Source: UBA3951 sp050952125 (GTDB lineage: Bacteria; Bacillota; Sulfobacillia; Fermentithermobacillales; Fermentithermobacillaceae). Taken from it: 64,000 bases of DNA. The DNA lies in the NCBI GenBank assembly GCA_050952125.1, contig JBMNKK010000003.1, positions 310,001-374,000 on the forward strand, in the 5' to 3' direction. The position numbers and the translations under genes were made by a program. Below are positions 36,101 to 45,164 of the stretch, piece after piece (position 1 is the stretch's first letter; each line of letters opens with the position of its first letter). A model generated the notes under the pieces. It saw only the letters and a program-made list of their open reading frames with translations, made no database searches and had not been told where the DNA came from.

Positions 36101-37016
36101 TATGGAACCCGGCGCTGCGACCGCTCTCCACGCGGCCCAATTTGTAGTAGAGGGCGTAGGCGCTGTCGGCCGTAAGGTACTCCGCATTGTACTTGTTGGT
36201 AAAAGTGAGTTCCGGGTGCGGCGTGTACTCAAACACAGTCGCCGCCAGGTTATTCCAGTGTGCAAATGTCACTTGGTGCGGCTTTATGCCGCCCTGTGAG
36301 GTATCGTTCACAGTGTAGGCTGTGATGGATGGGTTGTCGTAGTCGTCATACGCGAAAAAGTTCGCGGGAATCTCATCACCTGTTATCGTCCGCTCGCTCC
36401 AGATCCTCTCGTACGTCTGCCCTTGCGTGGTCGTGACTTCGTAGTACCCAAAGTCTTGGCCTCCAAGCGCGGTGTCAAGAAGAAGGCGGGCTTCAACGGT
36501 TACGTTTGCGCCGGTGTTGTTGAGAACCTCGTATTGAATGGCCACGGTGCCGTGCTCGTTCATCTCGGTCGCCCACACCGGCGCTATCGTTTGGATGAAC
36601 GTCAACCGGTGGTCGGCGTCGGGCCCGACCGACCATCGCGACTCGATGGTCGTACCGGTATCGGTCGTAGTCACACCGGTCGACGACTCTCCCCGGTAGC
36701 TGTAATCGCCGCCGAAGATGTAGTACTTGGGAGCGCCGGAACCATAGGTTACTTTGAAACTCGTGAAAGACGTATCGTAGTCATCTCTGTGAAATAGGAG
36801 GACTTTGTTGTTGTCGTCCTTGTTGAAGACATCTCCGTCCACAGTCCTAATGACGAAGCCGCCGTTGACCTTCGACACTAAGGCGCTAACGTTGCCGTTT
36901 TCAAGCGATACTGTGTCTCCCAGCTGAGCCGCATATGCCACGCTTGGGGCGACGTACCCCGTGAGTACGCAGGCCACGAGCATAAGGGACATCGCGCGCG
37001 TGATCTTGGTCTTCAT
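30192..37016 (-). CDS. Giant SLH-anchored surface protein, 2274 residues
   Basis: A secreted protein that probably stays bound to the cell wall. It has a signal peptide (residues 1-29, cut near VAYAA). Residues 30-340 are an N-terminal beta-rich domain (FSVNTTSPTSLSLTADKKNY near its end). A long middle part has an acidic spacer near 855-880 (DADDENEEDKTE), several beta-sandwich repeats, FN3-like units from about 1440 (APTAVAAANAGNLMLGVSVT) and Ig-like units (SVLVSTSGFFDEDG). About 1955-2020 is an InlB B-repeat (APNPGYRFVSWSGPAGVTFA). Residues 2090-2274 hold three SLH domains, which bind pyruvylated cell-wall polymer. There is no catalytic motif I can recognise. ATG 37016 follows GGGGGTG. It lies 11 bases after the 2581-residue gene. 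Confidence 0.88.
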   Translation of the reverse strand: MKTKITRAMSLMLVACVLTGYVAPSVAYAAQLGDTVSLENGNVSALVSKVNGGFVIRTVDGDVFNKDDNNKVLLFHRDDYDTSFTSFKVTYGSGAPKYYIFGGDYSYRGESSTGVTTTDTGTTIESRWSVGPDADHRLTFIQTIAPVWATEMNEHGTVAIQYEVLNNTGANVTVEARLLLDTALGGQDFGYYEVTTTQGQTYERIWSERTITGDEIPANFFAYDDYDNPSITAYTVNDTSQGGIKPHQVTFAHWNNLAATVFEYTPHPELTFTNKYNAEYLTADSAYALYYKLGRVESGRSAGFHTYYGIYSNLGVAKGNKFSVNTTSPTSLSLTADKKNYVGTYSPTGGAAPDGTFKVTTNLGNIVQEGAQDYSRIVVAVYPDNGITTLDTQGNPAGSFSSPYSIAIDNFSVGEVQQLVWGFKASVASNASYRRINFRVYDMPASANGALLLENVIGNATCYVLCPGGGGKLPEITFTSAAPQMLYFEGTRHFYLTGTQLSLLEPAGNYVLRAQKKDAPGTSYTIPHSNILFSVDQELGTVVDVTMTDTFELGEYDLVFEWMNPPAGVPKKLTAPALRFTVTDDKSYKNDYYGIVAVLKTRPGAASTCSYSIHAFPGEVQYDAFKKQVRKDSADDTVYDDAKTILFEIRGEFTLQKDDSGVITSATAVSSDESKAVTLNGVLDIINGKVNIARVKDGVQWCVFISITGELLTSYSRTPVWTGDAAITPLFDGTDFGFIAYDDRGDRSDGHKWVVDNNINLMWASEYKILQTIAGMVCDLRYGQFGAMYDDDDLFTSYVLSFGASLDISALMPGGKDDDSLPAPPRIEQVVAASAAGMSVAEWKSKNPEKDADDENEEDKTEPVGKVNIKDILYGLNQGYIGFNAEAEVMLPKYTDALPELGGRLAINTIGGYYFEVEGKTKTEVFELEFELVVKSAPDSGAPVPDKIFFFIGGFEPGINIDSVGVLWLTGGGGGIDELYDTIFESGLPPLTLLLSIEFDVLKVLSARADMELSLRGFRVKVDELKIKKTDIVAIKSAQFGIAWYPEFSLVVAASVDLLEVIEGGCYLVADAEFFEFFIRAILKIPKAVPLFGGLKLLQADFGASMERIWGVVKLLGLGCGICYYWGGDFIFGTGDDAMVNPTYPELLGVKDIPVGYDTETGQTLYMRVTNITTAAAAEIVDDLAAAQPVLMAAGDPVVRSHVDKKEHRLNLGDDKGNDFVFNVDFSTGGPTTVAAAQAAIKVFKPNGDPYTLTFYDVENSGASGTTADASAANANLIHDEAESDKSAASISITEHIAGEWEIKTTAAADIILYNVAPLPEVSSVTATQPSLPANDSLEISWAGTMLEGVKMSFFATTDTGNAEDPTGDSGYLLGTYTCGAGDAKGKSNLTVAIPPELPSGRYYVRVMASKAEEMRTMHVATKPLDGTAFTFTHTNPDEPAAPTAVAAANAGNLMLGVSVTDPQPAADCDGYVVNVYEVVDTLQPGQERDVAYELGPGPDEYLLYTDFTDITFEKDQAGKVEIAVGGTYPKLDKDGQAVVDAQGKPVIFGLQAGKEYRVGVRSFKAKASSGGSGAHEYDVYSPEKLSDAVTLRTPRPPKVTFVKPDPGVAPFAVVQRTVNSQSLDVVTFTTPDVKFSLTFDEPVASGEWYIDSDPPQDVAVDETSVAINTKLYDGDHTITFTGVDADGDRVNYKRLFAVDTLPPSVLVSTSGFFDEDGVLTLNAVTGSDSLLTVKVDGAVATDGDGNAIGARLLSQIRPVPVFDGLSGAYSIVIPVNPGVASHKVEVSVTDGLGHQSSPQSFTVFNRGLSNIAQLDIMSGGVLYTGRDIEVDGEKVTNATLSLMATTKGANPTSFAIDDPDLVTWTVNAVEGSATITQSGVLTIQPGSIGMVTGSYRVAEAGAKAKDVVTQEEVSLAGEMTAALTFGASIFSQTYDGAYNVNVGATIGGTVSGQGSYAPGTAVTVTAAPNPGYRFVSWSGPAGVTFADRSCATTTFVMPAQNVTVTAQFQYVSSPRVREKSAAAGVDYFAAKGSTVSIPLPPDVAAQSSNVVAYYMLNGVRHIVQVSAVIDGILVFEAPVTGRFGYMVNDVGFGDTIGHWAQNAIWFAAAREILRGVGSGLFDPEGQMTRAMFVTVLSRLDGVSEGSEGNTGFNDVKPGAYYEAAVKWAKDNGIVGGVSSAEFAPDAPITREQMALMLYRYIVYEGHNLRSAGTALKFDDGNELSEQGGIAAEFMRLWSIMDGKPGNVFDGDGLATRAEGAVVLMRLVKALLRR

Positions 37017-37027
37017 CTCAGCACCCC

Positions 37028-40000
37028 CTATTTCTGCACGTAGACATAAGTGATGTACTCGACTCTGCTCTGCGTGACCATGTATAGCGTGTAGAAGCCG
37101 CTGGATGCTACCGGCAGTTCCGCATCACCCAACAGCGGGTCGGCGGGGTTAACACTTACGGGAACCCGCTTGCCCAGGGACTTCATCTCTCCGATGGTTC
37201 TGTAGCCTAGGCCGTAGTAGAGTTTGAACGGTTCTTTGGGCCGCAGTCCTCCCGGGTCAGGCATGATGGCCGATAGTGAGACCGCATCTAGCCCGGCAGC
37301 ATTTACAATTGTGGCTCCGCGAGACTCTGTCTTTATGCCTTGGACAAAGATCGCCGGAATGTTCGTGTCGTACACCAAGACAGTGCGTTCCACCGGGGGA
37401 CTCACCGCGTTGCCCGTGTCATCGGTGGCCGTGTACTTCACGATGTATGCACCCGGCGTGTCTAGGTTCGCCTCTGTTAACGACTCAGATATTACAGGCG
37501 TTACGCTCTGGTCAATGTTATCGACAGCGTACACTTTGCGGTCGGATATCTCGCCCTCGAGTATGGCTCTAAGCGCTGCCTCGGTCGTCCCTTGCTTGAC
37601 CTTGAGGGTGCCGGCACCGAGCACTATAGTTGGCGGTGACTTGTCTATGCAGTCCACAGTGTAGCTCTCGGTCGTCGTGTTGCCGGCGCTGTCGGTTGCT
37701 CGTATGGTGTAGCGGCCGTTCACCCCAATGCTGAATGTTGCCGACATCCCACTCTTGACTTCATCTCCCATGGAGATTGTCCCCGGCTCATTGGTTGTGA
37801 CAGTCACGTTGAACGATGTATTGCGCATTACATGGGTCTTCTGATCGCTTTCGTCATGAGTACTGTTCCAGTGTTGAACCTCTGCGCGGGTATCAGGAAA
37901 CCCGCCTACGGTGATCTTGGGTGCCGTGTTATCGATTCTGGTCACGCTGAAACCGGCGGCTCCAAGCGTCACGGTTCCTGCTTTATCCACGAAAGTGAAG
38001 GTGTCGGCGATGTTGCCTACTTCATCCGCGAACCGGTATCCGTAGTCTCCGTTCTCAGTGATGTTGAACGTGGCGGCGAAGTTGTTGGCAGCCGTCATCG
38101 CAAGACCGCTCCCGACCTCCCACGTAGCTTCGCTGGAGGTAACCGTCACCTTGACCGACCGTGTACTCCCCGACAGCGGCTCATCACTGGCCACAGTTAC
38201 TTGCGGGGGACTCTTGTCTATGCGGAGGCCTGACCCGTCAAGGATGTACGTATTGGCCACGTAGTTCAGAGCTACGAAGTCTAACTTCACGATCGCCGCC
38301 GCCCTGAACGTCACAGTGGCATTCGTGCTGCCCCAAGTACACTCGAAGTAATCGGCGGGAATGCCCTCCGGCGATTGCAGCGTGGCGGTGCACGAACCGA
38401 TCAGGAGCGGCTTACTGAACTCAACCCTGGCAACAACGTCGCTAGACAGCTTCCGGTCCGTGGGAGGCGCGGTGCTCACCGGTTGTCTATCCGTCCCAAT
38501 GAAGGAGGGCGACCAGGTGGTCTTCTTGACCGTTGGCTGGGATACGTCTATCCCCTCTACCACGGCTTCTAGCGTCGCCCGGTTGCCCGCCCTATCTTCA
38601 ATGGTGAATCTGAAGGTGCCGTTTCCTATGAACTCCTGATAGTAGGCTCCCGTGCCGCTATTGTATGAGGGGTCCCAGGAGACTCCCGCCGTGGGGCACA
38701 CGGTAACCGGCGGGCTCAAAGCGTCGAAGAGGTTCACAGCATAGGCCCTAGTCTTGTAGAAATCGACTTTGACCAGGTCTATCTCGCCCTGCGGAGGCAC
38801 GTTGTCGATCTTGGTGGTCGTGACAGGGATGAGTGTCATGTTGTCCTTGGCGTCGACGATCACGATGCAGATCTCCACGTTATCGGTGATGTCTACAGTG
38901 TCGCCGGACCATGACACGCCTTCTATGTTCTCTGTTGCCGGGTTTTCGTACCCGAATCCTGTTGTATCGGGGCTGAGGCCCTCCAGCACAAAGAGTTTTG
39001 TCGAGTTCACATCCGTCACCGAGAACTGAAGTCTCAGTGCTTTGGTCACGTGGTAAGGCTCATTGAACGGATTGCCGCCTGATATGAGCGCATCCGTATA
39101 CTCGGCCTGCGTGTAATGGGCCGTCTTTACGAACGCTCCTCCGGGCATAGACTGCGACACCGCCATGTTGTACGTAGGAGCATCTCCATCGGCATCTATG
39201 AAGGTCTTCTCCACGATCCGGATGGCGCCCAAGGGTGTGTCGCCCAGGCTGACGGTTACCGGTTCGCCGAGGTTGCCGGCTTCGTCCTGGTACTCGAGGA
39301 CGTAGTCGGCCTGGTCATTGAACGTGAAGCGATGAAAAGTCGCTTTGTTGTTCGCCCCATCTATGCTCTCGCCGGCAACGAGTGAAACGAGAGATGCTAT
39401 GACCTCACCTTTCGTCTCGCCCTTGCCGGTCGCCGGGTTCACCACCACGGCATCGGCAAAGACCCAGGTAACACGTGCAGTGGGCGAGGTCCGGTCGATG
39501 TTGATTACAGGAATGGTGCGGGTTCGGGTGATGCCGCCCACCGTCACGCCGAATGTGACGTGCCGGTTCGAACTAACGGTTATCGTGGCTCCTTTGATCT
39601 TGGAGTCGACGGTAACCGGCACGATCGTCAGCGCCGGGTCAGACGGCAGTTCCAAGGTAGCGCCAGGGTTGGATCTCGCGTCGATGGTGATGACGACATC
39701 GTTTCGCGTAGGACCGGTTTCAGAAATCGAGATATCAACGTTGTAAGCGCCGTCGTAGGCATCAACGACGATGCTCTCTTTGCAGAACCGGCCGAATATG
39801 TCGGCATACTCGATGGTGTAGTTACCGCTCGCAAAGATAGGAACTGCCGACTTCTCTACTCCGTAGGCGGTATCGGCCGGACTTAAGGCCGGAGTCGTGA
39901 GCACCACCGGGCCGGTGAAAGTCAGTTTGAGTCCGCCTTCAGGATCCAGCGTATGGCCGCTATACTCAGTGGCGGTGTTGGTTGCCAAACAAGATACGGT

Positions 40001-43000
40001 CTTTCGGGCCTCGTTGCCGGCGGCGTCGGTGGCTATGAGCGTGAGCGTGCGGGGAATCGTCGCGCCGGGAGCTGACCTGGGATCGTATCTGAAGGCGCCC
40101 TGGACGCGGACATCGCCGGCGGCTGTCGTCGTCACCTGATAGATACCCGTCTCGCTAGGTCCGGAGGCCTGCCACGAACCTTTGCCCTCGCTACCGGGGA
40201 TGGCTACCTGCGGCACGTCTTCCTGCGTCGGGACATCGGCCATCCCGAGTACGTTCTCCCAATAGTCTTCTTCATGCTGGAGCGCGAGCGAGACAGGGCT
40301 CGCGTCTTCCACTGTCACCGTGAAGTCAAATAGATTGCCTAATGAGTTGTTGTCTACGTCCAGAGTAGGAGCGCCGTCATCAATCCAGTCCACGCCCTTC
40401 TTGACGACGCTTACGTTGCCGAACCTATCAAAGGCGAAGAAGTAGTAGGTCCCGTTCTCATCGATAGTGATCCTGTCGCCAATCGCAAAGGGTGACAGCG
40501 TGCCTGCAGTGCCCTTCCTGTACTTCAGAACTATGGTATCGACCGGGGAAGCGGGACTGGTCAAGCTCTTGACTGTGGCAACGACCCCTTTGGAGCTCTT
40601 TACGGGTGTTAGGGGTTCCAATTGCATCTCCAAGGCCGGGGGAGCATCGCTCATCCTAACGATTACTGACTGAACGGGAGGACTGTATGGCGCCAGGGTG
40701 GTCACGGCTTTCTCACCGTCGGAGTCCCACTCTATCGCCGCCACTCCCGTCGTGGTCAACACCTCGTAGACAAGTTCGTCCCCATCCTGTAGTCCAAGCA
40801 GAGCCAGGGTGCCGGAATCGAAGGTGACCTCGCCATAGCCGTAGGGATCCCAGCTTCCGACGTAAGTATCATCATCGTGCGCCGCCGCGCTCATCCTTAC
40901 CCAACCGGTCTCGGCACCGCTTTGCCTGTTCTTGAGGCGCATGTAGATACGGGTGAAGAAATTGTCCCCGGCCTCGCCGCGCTGCGGGTAGCGACAAGGC
41001 ACAAACTCCGCACGGAATGTAAGCGCAGTGTCGCCTGACTTACTTAGGTACACCTCAAGGGCCGGAGACGAGTCGAGAGGGTAGTCGTATTCGAGCTGCG
41101 CAGTAGTACCGCCGGCATCAGCCACGGTGGTAGCCTTAACCACGCCATAGCTGCCTACGGTTGCCTTCTCGACGTATGCCCCGACTTCCCTCTCGATGAG
41201 GCTTTTGCCGGAACCTGCCCATTCCGCAAGAGATTGGGCGCGCATCACGATAGAATAGAGCCCTGATTTGTCTGAGACCCCGGCCGGGATCTCGAAGATC
41301 TGACTTGTCACCGCCGGAAGCCTGGTTGAGTAGACCTCATCGGATCCCGGGGAACCCCAGGTACCTTCGTAATAGATGTGGACATCGATGCCGGCCAGAT
41401 CGGCGGTCCCCCAGTCCGGCATCTTGACGTTCTCAAGTTCGACCAGCATCTTGACTCCGTCCAGGCTTTGGACGCTGCCGAATTTCCCAGCGTCGCTGCC
41501 TACGGGCGGGCCCATATTCAGTGATCTCCCCACGGCTGTCTTGCCGGCGCCATAGGTAGTGAGATCTTCCTTGCTGCCGTCATCGAGAAGCGGAGCGATG
41601 TCGAACTTGTAGGCACAAGCGTCTCCCAAATAGCCGGCGTAGGCGGATTTCAGCGCGTACGCATAGTCGGCGGTAAGTGCGGTATCGGGAACCGTCACCG
41701 AGGTCTCTCCGGCAGTATCCACAACCGTGAGTTCCTCACTGTAAGCCGCTATCAGCCGCAGGTTGAGTTCGCCGTAATAGGTGTTCATGAGGTCTTGCAG
41801 AGCCCGGTGGGCGGCCGGCAATGGGTCACCCGATGAACCGCGCGTGCCGTAGAGATCGTTAACGCGGGCTATGACTATACCTCCACTACCGTCGAGGCTT
41901 ACATCTGCCAGGTGCCAGTCTTCGAAGTATGAGGCATCGAGTCCCCACGAGTCGGGGATACCGAAGATCTCGGCCTGGGCATAGACAGCGCCGCTGACTC
42001 CGGGCATCAAAGCGCTCTTCACGTAGTGCAGATCGGTCTCGTGGCCTGTCTCGTCCGGCACCTTGAGCATGGCTATGGTTGTCGGCGTTCTCGTCTCGGG
42101 CACGCCGCCTATCTCAACTGTCTTAGGAGGCCCCGGCGTGAAGAGAACGCTGTGCTTCGCGTGATAGCCGTCGGGCGAAGTCATGAATGTGAGGTTATGC
42201 TCGGGCTTCTTCAGATCGTACTCGAAGTCGAACCTTGCCCGGCCAGGCAGTTCATCGCCGCTCTCATCCAGTGTCCTGACAAACAGAGAGTATTCGTGAA
42301 CCTCATCGAGCCCAAGGTTCGTCAATGAGGCATCGAAAGTCTTGTAGAGGCTGCCGGGGCTTCCCGAGTAGGAAGGAAGGTCAGTAGCGGAATACCAAGT
42401 CGCTCCGGCGTCCGGGGGACCGCCGTCCGCCCACTCGACCCATAGGTATTCGATGCAGGCAACCTTCCCGGCAACATCTTTGACCCGGATCGATGCCTCA
42501 ATCTCGCCGTGGTCGGTCACATACTCGGCAGCGTACGAATCCCGCGTCACTACCGGACCGATGGTATCAACGACTAGATCTACTGATCCAGGCGAAGAGC
42601 CCGTGCTAAAGCGATTGCCTGCCTTGTCGAATACCTCAACAGCTAGGGTGCTGCCTACGATGCTGTAGTCGCTGTCCGGCAGTAACCTGAAGTGGATATG
42701 TAGGCCATCGTCCGGCAGCTGAATGAGGCCGGGTTGAGTCTCATTCTCGCCAGCCTGCCAGTATGTTCGTAATCCCGCTTCCACCGAAGGAGAACTCACA
42801 TAGGCGTACTCGTACTTGAAGCCCGGTATGCCCTCGCCCCCGTTGGTCCACCTGAACGTGCCGAACATACCTGTTGTCTCGCTTCTGAACTTCGCACCTT
42901 GACCGTTTAGATCTTCATTGCCGTCGATCGGGTCGTCGACACTGACCCGTACGTAGAAGTCAGATTCGCCCTCAGGACCGTACTCAACCTCGGCCACCGG

Positions 43001-44773
43001 GGGCAGAGTATCCAGCCAAAGTTCCCTCGTTGGAGCGAGAGCAGCGCCGGGTCCAGCAAGTAACACCGTGTCTGTGACATAAGGGTTTCCGCGGGAGTCG
43101 CAAAGACGATAGGGTGCGGCGGCGGCATCATCCACGGTAATCCTGTTGATGCTGAGCGCGTACGCCGTGCTGCCGTACACTATGGGGCGGGCTCCGGGCG
43201 GCACCGTGAGCTCAAAGATCACCTTGGCAACCTTGATGCCGTTGACACCCGTTGAAGAGGTTACCGCTCGCTTTCCGGTGACGACTATCGCATTGCCCAG
43301 GTCATCCCTTAAGTTCAACTCGGCCCGGATGAGTCCAACTCGGCAATGGTCATACCACGGGTCGGTAGGCTCGTTCGTCGCGATGTTGACGTACTTCCCT
43401 GTGGTAGCGTTGTAGAACTGCATCTCCTCACTGAATTCGGCTGTGATCTCGATCTTGTCGCCGGCGGTAATGAAGGTCTGTCCGATTCCCGTGAAATCGC
43501 TGTTTGCGTTCTTCTCTACGGCGACCGGGGTGACTGAGGCAACCGTCGGGGCAACATTGTCCATGTAACAGGGCTGACTGAGGTAGATTGGTACGGCAGA
43601 CCGCAATATCGGGTTCCCCGCAAAGTCCGTGATCAGCGACGACGTCTTGGTGAGGGTGGGATTATCCGCAGGGTCTTTGGGCCCAAAACTATGTTTTCCG
43701 GCGTCGTCTTCATAAACGTAGGTTAGGTCGTACGCATCGCTATTGCTCGTAACCCAGCTCTGATCGCTCATTTTTACAGACGACAGGTAGTGATTGCTGG
43801 TGACAGGCTGCCCTAGGATGTCAATAGATGCGGGGACCACGCACTTGAACGTCATCGTATCGCTCTTGAGGCTCACGATATTGGCCGTGACCGGGGTTCC
43901 GCCAACTTCGGCGCCGGTCTTTGTATCGTTTATGGCCACCTTCAGCGTCAGGCCTGCCAAGTCGGCTGCGTTGTCTGTAGATAGCCTGATAGGCTCATCG
44001 AACCTGAGGTGGACATATATGGTCTCGCCCGCCTTAAACTTCTCGCACCTGTCAGAAGACGGATCGGCTCCGGCGGTCGTGTATATGGACTGTACTTTTG
44101 GTCCACCTAGGTCGGCGAGCATGACAGCGATATTGCCCGTGCTCGGCGCGCCGCACGCGTCGCCTGAGAGGCGGTGTTCAAGAGTCAGCCCCTGAGTTTG
44201 CCATGTGCTCGCTCCCGTGCTGGGAAACGCATTTGCCCCGGCATCAGTGTATTCGTAGGTACCTGATGAAGCGTGTTCTATTGAGTCATAACTGTGGAGA
44301 AGCTCCCCAAAACTCGAGTGGTGAGAATACAATCCTGAAGAAAGCCTCAGTACGTTGGCCGAGGTCTCCGTACTGAGTGCATGGTAGATGCTCCAGTGCT
44401 TGTCGTTGGTGATTTGGGCGTGGAGAGCGACTCCCAACTCGCCCGCGGCAGCGATGCGTTTCTCGACGTCGCTGAAACCCATCTGATAGTAACCGTAGTC
44501 GTTTTCTGTGAGCCTCGACGAGAAGGATAGCCTGTCCGGGTAATCGCCTAAGGCATAGACCTTAGTGAACCTACCGACCACGTTGAAGACCGAGTTGCCG
44601 TCGGTTTCGATGAACTGGTCAAGTTTGCTCTTCGCTTGGCCCGAGAAGATGGGGTACTGGTTGTAATCGGGCTGGTAAACCAGCTCATCCGCCGCAAACG
44701 CCACTTGCGGTATATCCAGGAGAACCATCACCGCAATCAGAAGAAGACTGAGTGCCCTCTTTGCCGTCCGCAT
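37028..44773 (-). CDS. Giant secreted Ig-repeat protein, 2581 residues
   Basis: Signal peptide at 1-27 (ALSLLLIAVMVLLDIPQVAF, cut after AFA). Most of the protein is a series of bacterial Ig-like modules: the D-x-AGN turn recurs many times (DRAGNRATLEA, DSAGNTTTESY, DEAGNLGEPVT, DEVGNIADTFT), each followed by ID-x-x-x-P linkers. Near the C-terminus is a DUF5011-like module (KVKQGTTEAALRAILEGEIS). No SLH, LPXTG or membrane tail is visible, so it is either released or held by the neighbouring SLH protein. The ribosome site GGAGGAAGG precedes ATG 44773. The middle contains an unassigned stretch (about 930-1110, with a long helical insert ALQDLMNTYYGELNLRLIAA). The role is unknown: adhesion, scaffold or S-layer partner. 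Confidence 0.85.
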   Translation of the reverse strand: MRTAKRALSLLLIAVMVLLDIPQVAFAADELVYQPDYNQYPIFSGQAKSKLDQFIETDGNSVFNVVGRFTKVYALGDYPDRLSFSSRLTENDYGYYQMGFSDVEKRIAAAGELGVALHAQITNDKHWSIYHALSTETSANVLRLSSGLYSHHSSFGELLHSYDSIEHASSGTYEYTDAGANAFPSTGASTWQTQGLTLEHRLSGDACGAPSTGNIAVMLADLGGPKVQSIYTTAGADPSSDRCEKFKAGETIYVHLRFDEPIRLSTDNAADLAGLTLKVAINDTKTGAEVGGTPVTANIVSLKSDTMTFKCVVPASIDILGQPVTSNHYLSSVKMSDQSWVTSNSDAYDLTYVYEDDAGKHSFGPKDPADNPTLTKTSSLITDFAGNPILRSAVPIYLSQPCYMDNVAPTVASVTPVAVEKNANSDFTGIGQTFITAGDKIEITAEFSEEMQFYNATTGKYVNIATNEPTDPWYDHCRVGLIRAELNLRDDLGNAIVVTGKRAVTSSTGVNGIKVAKVIFELTVPPGARPIVYGSTAYALSINRITVDDAAAAPYRLCDSRGNPYVTDTVLLAGPGAALAPTRELWLDTLPPVAEVEYGPEGESDFYVRVSVDDPIDGNEDLNGQGAKFRSETTGMFGTFRWTNGGEGIPGFKYEYAYVSSPSVEAGLRTYWQAGENETQPGLIQLPDDGLHIHFRLLPDSDYSIVGSTLAVEVFDKAGNRFSTGSSPGSVDLVVDTIGPVVTRDSYAAEYVTDHGEIEASIRVKDVAGKVACIEYLWVEWADGGPPDAGATWYSATDLPSYSGSPGSLYKTFDASLTNLGLDEVHEYSLFVRTLDESGDELPGRARFDFEYDLKKPEHNLTFMTSPDGYHAKHSVLFTPGPPKTVEIGGVPETRTPTTIAMLKVPDETGHETDLHYVKSALMPGVSGAVYAQAEIFGIPDSWGLDASYFEDWHLADVSLDGSGGIVIARVNDLYGTRGSSGDPLPAAHRALQDLMNTYYGELNLRLIAAYSEELTVVDTAGETSVTVPDTALTADYAYALKSAYAGYLGDACAYKFDIAPLLDDGSKEDLTTYGAGKTAVGRSLNMGPPVGSDAGKFGSVQSLDGVKMLVELENVKMPDWGTADLAGIDVHIYYEGTWGSPGSDEVYSTRLPAVTSQIFEIPAGVSDKSGLYSIVMRAQSLAEWAGSGKSLIEREVGAYVEKATVGSYGVVKATTVADAGGTTAQLEYDYPLDSSPALEVYLSKSGDTALTFRAEFVPCRYPQRGEAGDNFFTRIYMRLKNRQSGAETGWVRMSAAAHDDDTYVGSWDPYGYGEVTFDSGTLALLGLQDGDELVYEVLTTTGVAAIEWDSDGEKAVTTLAPYSPPVQSVIVRMSDAPPALEMQLEPLTPVKSSKGVVATVKSLTSPASPVDTIVLKYRKGTAGTLSPFAIGDRITIDENGTYYFFAFDRFGNVSVVKKGVDWIDDGAPTLDVDNNSLGNLFDFTVTVEDASPVSLALQHEEDYWENVLGMADVPTQEDVPQVAIPGSEGKGSWQASGPSETGIYQVTTTAAGDVRVQGAFRYDPRSAPGATIPRTLTLIATDAAGNEARKTVSCLATNTATEYSGHTLDPEGGLKLTFTGPVVLTTPALSPADTAYGVEKSAVPIFASGNYTIEYADIFGRFCKESIVVDAYDGAYNVDISISETGPTRNDVVITIDARSNPGATLELPSDPALTIVPVTVDSKIKGATITVSSNRHVTFGVTVGGITRTRTIPVINIDRTSPTARVTWVFADAVVVNPATGKGETKGEVIASLVSLVAGESIDGANNKATFHRFTFNDQADYVLEYQDEAGNLGEPVTVSLGDTPLGAIRIVEKTFIDADGDAPTYNMAVSQSMPGGAFVKTAHYTQAEYTDALISGGNPFNEPYHVTKALRLQFSVTDVNSTKLFVLEGLSPDTTGFGYENPATENIEGVSWSGDTVDITDNVEICIVIVDAKDNMTLIPVTTTKIDNVPPQGEIDLVKVDFYKTRAYAVNLFDALSPPVTVCPTAGVSWDPSYNSGTGAYYQEFIGNGTFRFTIEDRAGNRATLEAVVEGIDVSQPTVKKTTWSPSFIGTDRQPVSTAPPTDRKLSSDVVARVEFSKPLLIGSCTATLQSPEGIPADYFECTWGSTNATVTFRAAAIVKLDFVALNYVANTYILDGSGLRIDKSPPQVTVASDEPLSGSTRSVKVTVTSSEATWEVGSGLAMTAANNFAATFNITENGDYGYRFADEVGNIADTFTFVDKAGTVTLGAAGFSVTRIDNTAPKITVGGFPDTRAEVQHWNSTHDESDQKTHVMRNTSFNVTVTTNEPGTISMGDEVKSGMSATFSIGVNGRYTIRATDSAGNTTTESYTVDCIDKSPPTIVLGAGTLKVKQGTTEAALRAILEGEISDRKVYAVDNIDQSVTPVISESLTEANLDTPGAYIVKYTATDDTGNAVSPPVERTVLVYDTNIPAIFVQGIKTESRGATIVNAAGLDAVSLSAIMPDPGGLRPKEPFKLYYGLGYRTIGEMKSLGKRVPVSVNPADPLLGDAELPVASSGFYTLYMVTQSRVEYITYVYVQK

Positions 44774-44809
44774 AACGAACCTTCCTCCTTCAATCGGCGC
44801 TTATTGACG

Positions 44810-45067
44810 TCACTCCCTGATAGCGAAGAGGATAGTGTCAACAGTGAGCCTAACAGGCATAGGGGCTTGCCCCGGCACCTCTACGTCCTTCCAGCGGATT
44901 GCCTTCGGCTCGACGGTGAAATCTCGGAATCGCTCAGGGTCGTTAAGGCTGTAATAGGGCAGGGTCTTGATGAGTTCGCTCATGTTGAAAGTAACGCTGC
45001 TACCGCCCTCAAACTCGATGCGCAGTACATAACCTTGCTCTGGCGTTGCACGAGTGATCTTTGCCAT
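44810..45067 (-). CDS. DUF2442 family small protein
   Basis: An 85-residue protein with the DUF2442 pattern: VLRIEFEGGSSVTFNMSELI, a PERFRDFTVEPKAIRWKDVE middle and a short C-terminal helix. These proteins often accompany DUF4160 or toxin-antitoxin genes, but no DUF4160 partner is seen here. It lies between the LuxR-type regulator and the giant genes, 36 bases before the 2581-residue frame, and may help to regulate or assemble that operon. ATG 45067 follows GGGGAC. Confidence 0.7.
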   Translation of the reverse strand: MAKITRATPEQGYVLRIEFEGGSSVTFNMSELIKTLPYYSLNDPERFRDFTVEPKAIRWKDVEVPGQAPMPVRLTVDTILFAIRE

Positions 45068-45164
45068 TCACAAGTCCCCTTCCCAAGTGCGAGGGTGGAT
45101 CCACTGTAAGTGTGAAGGGGATGGCGGGACCGGGGTATCTGTCAAAAGACGTATTTTTGCGGAG

